Shown: positions 46,380 to 56,475 of the stretch, in pieces | Position numbering within the stretch: position 1 is the stretch's first letter | How the letters are laid out: every line of letters begins with the position of its first letter | Assembly (NCBI GenBank): GCA_946406115.1 | Contig: OX291544.1 | Span: 28,165,521-28,229,520, forward strand | Direction of reading: 5' to 3' | Source: Apoda limacodes | Lineage: Eukaryota > Arthropoda > Insecta > Lepidoptera > Limacodidae | DNA length: 64,000 nt | Program-made: the position numbers and the translations under genes | The notes under the pieces: generated by a model | Seen by the model: the letters and a program-made list of their open reading frames with translations, nothing else | What the model was told of the DNA's origin: nothing | The model's database searches: none

Positions 46380-47660
46380 CAATCATTCAAATTCAAATAG
46401 TTTACTTCTGAAAATTAGGATACAATATAACTTTTCTGATGTCCGTATAATATGCAAGGAAATTATAAGCTACTACCGTTTCGGAATCAAGATGGCGTTC
46501 TGGGGAGAAGAAACGGCGTAAGAAACTCTCCAGCTGTCGCTCTTTTCAATTTTAATTATATAAGGATTGGTAGATTTCCAAATACAACTACTATGATAGC
46601 AACTTAGTAAGTTATTATGAAATTTTAGTTATTCCCATGCGTTTTTATCTATAAGATAGTCATAAATTGAATAGTAAGGTTTTTTGACAAGTTTCTGTTT
46701 AACAAAAATTTTAAACTTTTTTGATTTCAGTTTACATACTTCTGCAGATTTTGTTGTAAAAACGGACACATTGACCTTTAAATGAGTTATCAATTTTCTC
46801 AAGCCTTGTGTGGATCGGAGCCAGTTTGTGTCAATTTCTTGTATTTCGATTATAAACATCACTATTTTTTAAAAAAGTATAATATTTTTATGAACATACA
46901 TTAAATTATCAAATATTTATTGACCTGGTAAAGTATATTGATCTCTTTAAATTTATCACTTAAATAGTGTCTGTTAGATAAATTGTATATTGCTCGAATA
47001 GACCTCTTTTGCAGTACAAATATTATCTGTATATCAGCTGCGTGTCCCCATTATAAGATACCATAGGACGTCACGCTTTGAAAGTAACTAAAATGTACTA
47101 GCCGGGCTGTGGCTTCGTCTGTAAGTTGGCGAATCTTTTTAACCGCTAAAGCTGCAGTATAAGTCCCATTGAAGCTTTGCATCTAAAGTAATGCCTAAGA
47201 ATACAGCGCTATCTACATCTTATTGCTCCCCATTTATAAGTACACTGGTTCTTAGTTGAATAACATTTGGCGTTAAGAATTTCATACATTTGGTTTTCTT
47301 ACTGTTTAAAAGCAAATTATTCATATTGAACCAGTGGACAACTATAGACAGAGTTGTTTACATTATCTAGAACTGTTTCGCGTCTTTTAACTCTAAACGA
47401 AAGTGATGTGTCATCTGCGAACAACACTATCTCGTGATTGTTTTTAACGACCTCCGGCAGATCATTAATGTATATAAGAAATAGGAGTGCCCCCAGGATG
47501 GAGCCCTGTGGAACGCCCATTTTAATTTTAGATCCAGGGGCGCGCTTCCAATTTATATCAACTGTCTGAATCCTATTGTCCAGGTACGAGTTAATTCGTT
47601 TAAGTGCAGTACCCCTAATACCATAGTGTTTCAATTTCCTAATTAGGGTTTCATGTTGGA
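46380..47660 (-). pseudogene. Daphne/jockey-type LINE ORF2 copy 2
   Basis: Minus strand: MKHYGIRGTALKRINSYLDN, MGVPQGSILGALLFLIYIND and FADDTSLSF (47634-47380), keeping the catalytic FADD that copy 1 has lost. The middle is deleted or frameshifted, then the C-terminus appears as FKIFVKQKLVKKPYYSIYDY ending DKNAWE (46629). The 3' region (46390-46560) matches the LINE 3' ends at 17440 and 7960. Truncated at its 5' end near 47660. Confidence 0.82.
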
Positions 47661-47973
47661 ACCCTAACTACTAATGCAAATATAATTTGTCAATTTCCTT
47701 TGATTTTAAATCTGTTTTTGTTTTAACTAAGTAAATAAGGAATACAAGTTTTGTTTCTGGATCATGTTTTTTGTTTTATTTTTTATATGGTCATGGTCTT
47801 GTGTTTTACTTTGGCGACGGATAACCTTTTGATCTGAAAATTTGTTTTAAATTTGTCTTTAAATTTAAGAAACGTATTTCAATAAGAAAATAGCGGCGGA
47901 AACTTAAATCACAATCAAAAAAATTAAAAGAACGTAAAATTGATATTTACGACACTTGCACATTACAGATAAC

Positions 47974-48016
<43 letters not shown>

Positions 48017-48224
48017 AACAGCAATTTAACAAGTTGTTAGTTTCCGTTATGGCTTCAACGTCGCGCAAAACTTTCAGTTGTAACGGCTATAATTTAAAGT
48101 GTCGAGAAATTGGACATATTAGTTTTGTTAGTTCTGCAGGAGACTCTCATCTTCTCTTCGTTTTTCTAGAAAAACATGGTGTTTCATGTTTCGTATACTT
48201 AATAATATTCATTCAATTCAATTC
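47661..48224. other. AT-rich stretch with (TA)n microsatellite
   Basis: A (TA)n run occupies about 47978-48013. Otherwise no recognised feature. Confidence 0.55.
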
Positions 48225-48345
48225 ATACGTCCACAATCCTCACTGGGCCCGCGTGTGGACTATGGCCAAATCACCCTCGCTTAAGGGGGAAGGCCGTTCC
48301 CCAGCAGTGGGGACGTATGAAGGCTGGCAAGTATACTTAATAATA
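48225..48345 (+). repeat. LINE/SINE tail repeat (second copy of the 9130 type)
   Basis: CACTGGGCCCGCGTGTGGAC, then TATGGCCAAATCACCCTCGC and CCCCAGCAGTGGGGACGTAT follow the 9130-9215 copy closely. No coding portion. Confidence 0.65.
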
Positions 48346-49299
48346 CTTAATACTGAATAAAGAACATTCACTACATACATTAGTTTAATAAAAGAAGGCT
48401 AGTGTTTATTTATTCACTTTTACCTAAGGTGCGTTTTGTTAACTGCTTCAATGTGTTAAATGTCATAATCCAGCGAAGTTAAAAAGACATGAATTCTGTA
48501 TGGCACACTACAAATCTTGGCTCATTTACTTTAGTTGGATTATGGTCATTAGGCGCATAATGTACATTATGTCGGTGAAGAAAACCCCACTCTAGTCTCA
48601 TCCCTTCAATCCTTGTTTGAGGTTTTCTTGTTCACTTTTTAGTTACTATGACCCCTTTACAGCAGCAATACTCCGCAAGCATTAGGTACTTTAGCCTCAG
48701 TTTCATCTGTGTATTTCTTACTCTACAGCAAGTTTCTGCATCTGCGCTGGAATTTAAAACAATTTTGAGTTAAAATCAGTTGTTAATATGACCAACGAAC
48801 TTAAATACCTATCATATTATCTGATAAGAATTTGTTTACAAACACAGTCATATATAACTGATTCGAATATTTCGCGTTTAAATAAAACTACAAACTAAAA
48901 TACAGATACGATATTAATTTAGAACTCGAATCTTTATGTTTTATTATATAAAATCAGGTTATGTTTATTGTTTTGATTCTGAAAGTATATCCACAGATTA
49001 ATATACGCAATACACCATTTTGTAGAGACGCACGTTCGAAAGCAAAGTTAAGTTTCAAAACTTAAATTATTAATATTTCTTTGTATTGCGTAAAATCTTA
49101 AACTAATAATATTTGAAAAAATAAAGATTAAATATTACCATAAACGTGTTTAAATTATTTTCAATGCATTATAAATGTTTAGGGCGCTTATGCGTTGAAA
49201 CCGTCCTTAAAATAGTAATTAGTTCGGAACGTATAACATTGTTAGACGGAGATATGCTGACTAATGCACACGATATAGCAGCATCTCACTCTATCATCT
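48346..49299. other. AT-rich intergenic stretch
   Basis: I see no gene, repeat or structural signal. Confidence 0.4.
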
Positions 49300-49480
49300 A
49301 AGCGAGCCAGAGGCATTGATACCCCATTCTCTGTGGTTCCACAATTACAGAACACTCCCCTCTCCATCTGCAAGAGCATAGGGATCCTTGGTGTTGACAT
49401 CTCCAGCGATGTTCAGTTTCGAGATCATCTGCAGGGCAAGGTGAAGCTGGCGTCCAAACACCACGAAATTTTGAAGACAT
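49300..49480 (+). pseudogene. LINE family J fragment, copy 4 (plus strand)
   Basis: CACAATTACAGAACACTCCC, then CTCTCCATCTGCAAGAGCAT is the reverse complement, with changes, of 53880-53920. Translation gives FSVVPQLQNTPLSICKSIGI with LGVDISSDVQFRDHLQGKVK. Only this post-RT piece remains and it is in the opposite orientation to the other three copies. Confidence 0.7.
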
Positions 49481-50038
49481 GTTCTAGTAATAAATATCTA
49501 GGTCTGCAGTGTGCCAGTTTTCTATTAAAATTTATAGTTTAAAAGTTTTACAGGATTCTATTTTTTCATACAAATGGTTTTAAAGAAGATTTCTAGTTAA
49601 TAAAAACATTTTTACAAGATTTTGGAAAATCACAGACATAGGTATTCGGCTTGGGATTTCACAGTGATTGATCAGTAAATGTCAAAAACAAATCCGCGAA
49701 TCGTATCCTCTTAAAGACTTAAATTGAACTGCCTGGAAAAGCGCTGGTTTTTTTAAAGTTCGGCCTGCAGTTGTCTGGGATCAGCGTACAAGCGTCACTC
49801 TTCTTCCAAATTTTAATAAAATAAAAGTGCATCATGGCTGAAAATTCCTTATTAGACTAACGTTGTATTGCCTAGGCATATTTATTGTGTACTTTGAAAC
49901 AAACAAGTAGGGTGCTAACTACGGACGAACGAGACGCGTCGGGTCACTCGTGGCGCTGCGACGTTGCACTTACTGAATTCGTGTGCCGGCCGGCCGGGCG
50001 CACGCGGCGGGCGCTCGTCAAAGGCATGGTGCCAACGT
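49481..50038. other. Intergenic stretch with GC-rich end
   Basis: AT-rich to about 49900, then a sharp GC-rich block (49915-50035, containing GCCGGCCGGCCGGGCGCACG) with many CpGs. No protein recognised. The GC-rich block runs into the inverted-repeat element that begins at 50039. Confidence 0.4.
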
Positions 50039-51343
50039 GTCACACGACTAAATAACCCACAGACTGATAGCTTCAAACAACCGGTGCTGGCGAGAGCACT
50101 ACTACAAGCACGGGTATGTGTGCGTGGCCTGTCACCGACGTGGCTCGCGGGGCAAGGACTGACGCCCGCTAGATTAAAAACCGGTTTAAACTGGCTCAGT
50201 GAGCGTGCGCATTTCAGGGCTTCGTGTGCGAGTTAGAGCGATTAAAATTATAGTTCTTTTAGTGTTTGATATCGATTAGTGCAAAGCCTTTTAGAAATGC
50301 CAAATACATGTACTGTGTGTAAACGAAAAAAATTTTTTTTTTTATCTTAAGTTGACTGAATAATTACAATAGGAAGGTAAATTTTAAAAAACGTAGGTAC
50401 CTACAATAATAATGATACATATAAACATGCATATATTAATGTATACACATAAAAATGCATAATTATATTATTGGTACCTCCCTACTGAATACAGATAAAA
50501 TCAGAGGTCTTTGTTAGGGTTCCATAGCGAAATGGCAGAAAGGTATTTTTATACGATTACTCCATCAGATAACTTTGTAGGATTCATTGAACTGATGGAA
50601 CAAAAATTTCGATCTGTTTTCAATATTCAAAGGGAAATTACAAATATTAGACAAGAAATTCTCAAGCACATCAGTATTTGCACTTTTGAAATGCCGTGCC
50701 CTGGTTTCCCAATAGAGTATTCAAAAAAACTATATATAAGATTTAGAATTCATCACACAATAAAACGAAATAACGAACATCTCAAAAACAAAAAAATAAC
50801 AAGAAAATATTGCGGGTCGGTAATTTATCAACTAAAAACATCAAATATATGGTGTATTTTCTTTTTTTTAATATTTTACAAGTGACACTATTACAAAATG
50901 ATTTGAATATGATTTCAATCACTACTTTTTCTGTTCTAAATATAACTTTTGAACACTCTAATCTGCAAGTGTAAAAAGTTGTTGTTTTGCCCATTATAAA
51001 AATAGAAAAATCATGGTTTATTTAAAGTTTTTGAACGATTCTTGTCTCCTATGTTTTTTTCTGTTAGTAAAGCCAAATAATAAAAATAATAGTAATAAGA
51101 CATATTTTTTACATGTTTATAATGTTTGTTTATTTAAACAGCCAACAACTTATTAGCTCTCCATTATATTGTACCTAATTTTATAATTATAATTTTTATT
51201 TAAATTCCAAAAATGTAACATTTTTTTATTTCGTCTAAATTTTATAAATTTAGACGAGTGAGTTGACAACCCTACCAGTTTAGGTATGTGTCTTGAAACT
51301 TTGTTCTAAGCTATCGGTCTGGTGGGTTATTTAGTCATGTGAC
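50039..51343. mobile_element. Candidate 1.3-kb element with about 42-bp imperfect inverted ends
   Basis: GTCACACGACTAAATAACCC at 50039 and following (to 50080, ending GATAGCTTCAAACAA) is matched by the reverse complement of 51301-51343, about 37 of 42 positions. The interior holds an unassigned ORF (50532-50885). The match is too long to be chance in my judgement, but no target duplication was verified. It could be a DNA transposon remnant or a local inverted duplication. Confidence 0.5.
50532..50885 (+). CDS. Unrecognised 117-residue ORF inside the inverted-repeat element
   Basis: Starts MAERYFYTITPSDNFVGFIE and contains ICTFEMPCPGFPIEYSKKLY with IRFRIHHTIKRNNEHLKNKK, then a hydrophobic end. 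The CPxFPxEYxxxLYIRFRIxHTxKxxN wording reminds me of C-terminal tails of THAP/P-type insect transposases, but I cannot confirm this. Its position between inverted repeats suits a transposon remnant. No intron signals or upstream exon were identified. It may not be a functional gene. Confidence 0.3.
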   Translation: MAERYFYTITPSDNFVGFIELMEQKFRSVFNIQREITNIRQEILKHISICTFEMPCPGFPIEYSKKLYIRFRIHHTIKRNNEHLKNKKITRKYCGSVIYQLKTSNIWCIFFFLIFYK

Positions 51344-53089
51344 CATGTGACACAAAATAAGTGAGAGGTACCTACGCATACGCGGTATTTATTTGCTGCC
51401 CGACGCATTTCTATTATGATTTTTGTAAACAATCAATATTGATAGGTTGATTATCCTTGACAACAAAAATAGGATTTTCGTATTTTGATTATTTAAGCAT
51501 TTAGTTTTTTTTATGTTAATGGATTATTACAATCAATTTAATTTTTAAATTAAATACGTTTCAGTTTTTGGCACACATTTATTTTAAAAAAAACCTGTAC
51601 CAATAGCATCAGTTATACTTACAAGTTATGTTAATTTTTGTTTTCCGACATATAAAAAAATCCTGCAGTATAAAAACGTATGACAAGCTCTAATATAAGT
51701 TGAGTTCTTCAAAAATGTGCGTTACACCTCGACTTTACTTTGGCATAAATTTGTGTGTAAGGAAATACCATGTGATAAAGTAAAGTGGGGGGACAGGAAT
51801 GCAGACCGAAATAATTGAATCAAAGTATATGTGGCTATCAATTAAATAAGATTGATGTTCCTTTAGAAATTCAAAATTGGTCTGGCAAATTTTTCAATGA
51901 ACCAGGCCGCAAGTACTACATGTAAGACAAAAAGAGCAAGTGTAAGACTTTGGCAGGCTGGAATAAGCATATCAGCAAGGCTCACAGGAATGCCAGGTAA
52001 AAATTTGAAATATGAATCTTGAGGAAGGCCTCAACAACAATATTATTTTTGAACAAAAACAAGAACCGGTTTTAAAAAGATTTATTTTATAAAAGAATAT
52101 TACTTAATACTTAAAATGCACAACCATTTATAGGTAAACACAGCTCTCAAATAATTCATTAGCGGCATTTTTTTCCGATTGATATATATATTATTAAATT
52201 AGTTTAAAACACAAAAAAAGTAATAATAAATTTAATAATATTTAATAGTACAATAACTGATTTTTGTAAGTAGAATCAGCATGCAATTTGTGAAAAAAAT
52301 ACATATTTAGTTGTTCTAATTCAACAACCTCTTAACAAGGTGTATGATAACGAACAAATTTAAATTTAAAATTTAAATAAATATTGAATCTCTTTGTTTT
52401 AAATTGACCTAAATTAAACTAAAAATACAAAAAAACAGATGCAAATTAATTAATTAGATAATTAAAACTTAAATAGAATTCCATATAATAAAAACTTAAT
52501 CAATTAAATTAAACTATGATATCTGCCTATTCAAAAAAAAAGAGTTTATTATATCTACCTCTCTAACAGTTTATAACGCACTCCACTTGCACGACACGAA
52601 CTTCAAACTGTAATTTTGATCAGATTTTTTCCTCAAAAGCTTTCTCAAAATTTTGCTAAGAGTTCGCGGCCGCTGGGCCTATTCACTCATCCACCGTTCG
52701 TCGAGACGGGAACAAGCTTTAAGAAGAGCGCGCTGTGCACCTTTACATGAAGAAGTGTTTTATTTTATTACCCCGCGAAGAAGAAAGTAATACAGTCCAA
52801 CCGTGCCGTTCGTTTCAAATACTTTTATGAAAACTGCATCAAAATCGGTTCAGCAAAACGCGAGATAATCGCGAACAAACATACATACACACAAACATAC
52901 AGGTCAAACTAAAAACCTCCTGAAAAATGCAATGTCCGTAAGGTTTTAAAAGTTAAAATTAAATGGTGTCAAAACCATTAAGAACAAATCAAAATGGATA
53001 TATAAGCAACATATAATTTAAAATCCGACTTTAAATATCGTTATAGCTGAAGATGTCAGACTTTTAATTACTAAAATGACAAGAATAAA
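51344..53089. other. Intergenic stretch, mostly AT-rich
   Basis: No gene recognised. 52780-52920 holds a short dispersed repeat (CCCCGCGAAGAAGAAAG, ATCAAAATCGGTTCAGCAAA, ACATACATACACACAAACAT) of the kind scattered in Lepidoptera. Nothing else stands out. Confidence 0.4.
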
Positions 53090-53290
53090 TCATCCGGTCA
53101 CAATGGACTTGGCATAGAGCACCTGCAGCAAGCTGTTCCTCACGTCTATAGGTTACTAGTATTACTTTTTAACCTAGGACACTCGATCTTACCGCCTGAA
53201 TTAATAAGGGCCCTGGTGGTGCCTATTATCAAAAGCAAGACAGGAGATGTATCTAACAAGACAAATTATAGGCCTATCTCTTTAGGCCCT
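53090..53290 (+). pseudogene. LINE RT fragment, plus strand
   Basis: SGHNGLGIEHLQQAVPHVYR, then GHSILPPELIRALVVPIIKS and SNKTNYRPISLGP. This is the first RT segment (…NYRPISL) of a LINE unlike families J and X in this window. It is cut off where family J copy 1 begins. Confidence 0.7.
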
Positions 53291-53294
53291 CTTT

Positions 53295-56040
53295 TTCGAC
53301 CCTTCAAAAATCCAATAACTTCTTCCTTGAAGAACCCCATACTGTAGTCCTTAGATAAAACCCTTGGCAGGTAGCTCATTCCACAACCCAAGCGTTTGCG
53401 GGAGGAAGTTTCTCTGGAACCGCACTGTACGCTACCATTTCGGTTCTAAAGTGTGAGAATGAATTCCCTGCCGATGGCGAGCGATGTGATGGTAGAAAGT
53501 AGCCGTAGGCAGCATTTCGAACAATTCCTCAGAACACATCCCATTGTACAAGCGGTAGAACACACACAGGGAGGCAAAGTCTCTCCTCAGTCTTAAGGGT
53601 TCGATACGGCAAGTGAGTTTAGGATCGTCGACAATTCTCACAGCCCGTCGTTGAACCGAGTCAAAAGCTCCAAGTGGTATCCAGGTGCACCTGCCCAGAG
53701 ATGGCAGCAGTACTCCATATGGGGCCGAACTTGCACCTTGTGAAGCAGCAACCGCTGCCCCTACGTGAAGTACTGCCTCGCTCTATTGAGTACACCTAGT
53801 TTTTAGGACGCCAGCTTCACCTTATCTTGTTAATGATCTCGGAACTGCACATCGCTGGTGATATCAACACCAAGGATCCCAATGCTCTTGGAGATGGAGA
53901 GGGGAGTGTTCTGGGATTGTGAGACTACAGTGAATGGGGTTCTCTTAGCGGTGAATGCGCAGACTTGTGTCTTTGTAGGGTTGAATCGGACCAAGTTTAC
54001 CCGTCCTCAGTCAGACACCTTGGAAAGTGTGGTCTCGATTTGAGACATAAGTTCTCCGCGGTTTTCCTTCACAACGGAACGTGGAATGTTTGCACGACCC
54101 GTGTTTTAAGCGTCTCCAGTACAGTCATCTGCATAGAAATGCATGTTGTTGATGTCCAACTTGTCATTGATATGCAGTAGAAACAGCGTAGGAGATAGCC
54201 AGAGCCTTGCGGGACACAAGCATTAATGTCCATGCTATTAGAGCAACTACCGTCAACTACGGATTGTATGCGTCTGCCGGATAAAAAGCTAGCCACCCAT
54301 TTGCACAAACCCTCTGGCACTCCGTAAGATGGCAACTTCAATAGATCGAACGCCTTCGCTATGTCCAGGCTTCATGCCAATGCCTCCCTCTGACTCTCAA
54401 TGGCTAGTGCCCATCGGTGTGTGAGATACACTAGAAGGTCACGAGTCGAGCGACCGTGGCGAAAGCCATATGGACGGTCACTGACCAGGTCGTGTTCTTC
54501 TAGGTATCTTAGAAGCTGTGTGTTGATCACACGCTCCATCACCTTGGAGAGGAGACGGGTAATAGCGATAGGCCTGTAATTCGATGGATCTGATCTAACG
54601 CCCTTTTTGGGCACTGGTTGCACATTTGCAGTCTTCCATGAAGACGGAAATTGCCTAGTGTGGTAGGAAGGCGCGTGAGTACAGGACATAACTCAGGACC
54701 ACACTGCTTAAGCACCACTGCTGGTATACCGTCTGGCCCACTCGACTTATGAACGTCTAGAGAAAGCAACGCCTGGCGGACCTCCCGCTGTGTTATGGAG
54801 ATTTCCGTCATGGTCCTACCGCACCACGATATAGTAGGTGGTACAGCGCCTTCATCGTTCATGTTCGAGTTCGAGGCAAAGAGACTGCCCAGTAGATCGG
54901 CTTTCTCTTTAGCGATATGGGCCAAGTCACCATCGGTCTTTCACAGTGGTGGTAACGACGACTGGCAAAAGTTCCCTTCGGCAGCTTTGGCAAGCGACCA
55001 GAAAGCACGACTCCCAGAAGGATAGCTCGCAAGTCGCCCACCTATTTTGCCGATGAATTGGAATTTTGCTCTGGCAGTTGCTTTCTTACTGAACCTCGAG
55101 GCAGCATTTAATTTGCGTTTTAACTCAGAAATATTCCGATCCTTATTATTACGAGCCGTGTGGTCCAAGCCTCATATGCAGTTTGCTTAAGAATTTTAGC
55201 TTCTCTGCAAGACCTATTAAACCACAGTCGTTTTTTGACGCCAGCAGCTACTCGCGGGTTAGGAATATAACATTCCATACCAGCGAGGATTGCCTCAGTG
55301 ACTGCGGCTGCGCAGAAGTCAGGATCTTCTGAGCTAAAGCACATCTGCCTCCACGGGTACGATGCATAAAATTCCCGCAATCCATCCCAGTCTGCCAACT
55401 TATAATGCCACACACGACGCTAATTAGGTGGTCCGAGGAGCGTAAAGACGCATCTACTGAGACGGAATATCCGTCCGGACGTGTAGCAGACGGTCCAGTA
55501 AGGAGGTTGTATGGTCCTCTATATCTAGTATTACCAGCAGGCAGTAGTACCAGCTGAGAAAATCCATAGGTCAGAGCAAATTCATGAGCAGATATCCCAA
55601 CATAGTTATTGGTTCGAGAACTGAGCCACTCCCGCTGGTGGGCGTTAAATTGTCCCAAAATAACTAGTTCTGCTGTGGGATATTGGTCTAGAACTTTGTC
55701 AGTCGTCAAACTCAGTTGCGTGAAAAGTCGAGTTACGTCCGTGTCACCGCTATGGGACCTGTATAGGCACGCATAGATACGAGTGTGGCCGCCGTAATCT
55801 ACACGCACCCGCAATATCGACAGGTCCCTGTCTTCAAGGCTATGAAAGCGGCGACAGCAAACAACCTCACGGACCAACATACATACACCGGCACGACTCA
55901 CAAAATTGTGCTCGAGTTTGTAGCCGGGAAAGTGAAGCCGGGCAGGATATCTGTGCCTCCGTTAGAAAAAGAATGGTCAGCTGCGCAGTCTCGAGATGGT
56001 GAATACCCCTAATGTTGCAAAAATCCACATTATATGTGGA
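53295..56040 (-). pseudogene. LINE family J copy 1, nearly full-length ORF2 (jockey/CR1-type), broken
   Basis: From the 5' side: endonuclease start VDFCNIRGIHHLETAQ with LFLTEAQIS (56010-55940), SRAGVCMLVREVVCCRRFHS and LVILGQFNAHQREWLSSRTN (55900-55620), SSDHLISVV (55430), VHKSSGPDGIPAVVLKQCGP (54760-54700), RQFPSSWKTANVQPVPKKGV, NYRPIAITRLLSKVMERV, SDRPYGFRHGRSTRDLLVYL, ACVPQGSG and LYNGMCSEELFEMLPTATFY (53555-53490). Frameshifts break it at least five times and the catalytic YADD block is scrambled. Its 5' end lies about 300 bp from the stop codon of gene B. Confidence 0.85.
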
Positions 56041-56337
56041 TGGAGTAGCCGCTGTAAAAACTCTTTTCATTTTCTTTCTTTTGGCCAATAATAGAGTTTT
56101 ATAAATGCTTTCAAGTAAAATTTTTTGCAACAAAATCGGTTCATAAGTTTTTCAAATATCTGCAATAATTCTGATTCTGAGGAACCCTAACTTATGCGAT
56201 CACGAAATGTAGGTACTTCGCCGGTTTTTGTCAACTTCCTTTGATTAGGACTTAATAGATGTTATGTTAAATAGTTTATCAATTTTAATTTAAAATAAAT
56301 TCAAATAAGGTCAAAGATATTTAATCTACAGGATAAG

Positions 56338-56343
56338 TTTTAT
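56338..56343 (-). promoter_or_regulatory. Possible polyadenylation signal of gene B
   Basis: AATAAA on the minus strand directly at the stop codon. It is unusually close to the stop, so a downstream variant may be used instead. Confidence 0.35.
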
Positions 56344-56475
56344 TAAATTCGAGTTATTTCAGTTGTGTCCTTGATTTCCTCTTGAATGGGCCTATCTCCC
56401 TTATCATTTTCAATATTTTCGATCCCAACTTTTCGTTTATGTATGATTTCTTGACGATGTTTTGTGAACAGCCAT
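56343..56475 (-). CDS. Gene B terminal coding exon
   Basis: Acceptor TTTATTTTGCAG at 56476-56487. Encodes WLFTKHRQEIIHKRKVGIEN, then a charged tail, with the TAA stop at 56343-56345. An AATAAA on the minus strand overlaps the stop (56338-56343). A dispersed repeat begins only about 25 bp upstream of the acceptor. Confidence 0.82.

Noticed and set aside
49964..50236. 90-codon ORF rich in Arg and Ala
   Set aside because: It is explained by the GC-rich block; no start context, domain or similarity is recognisable.
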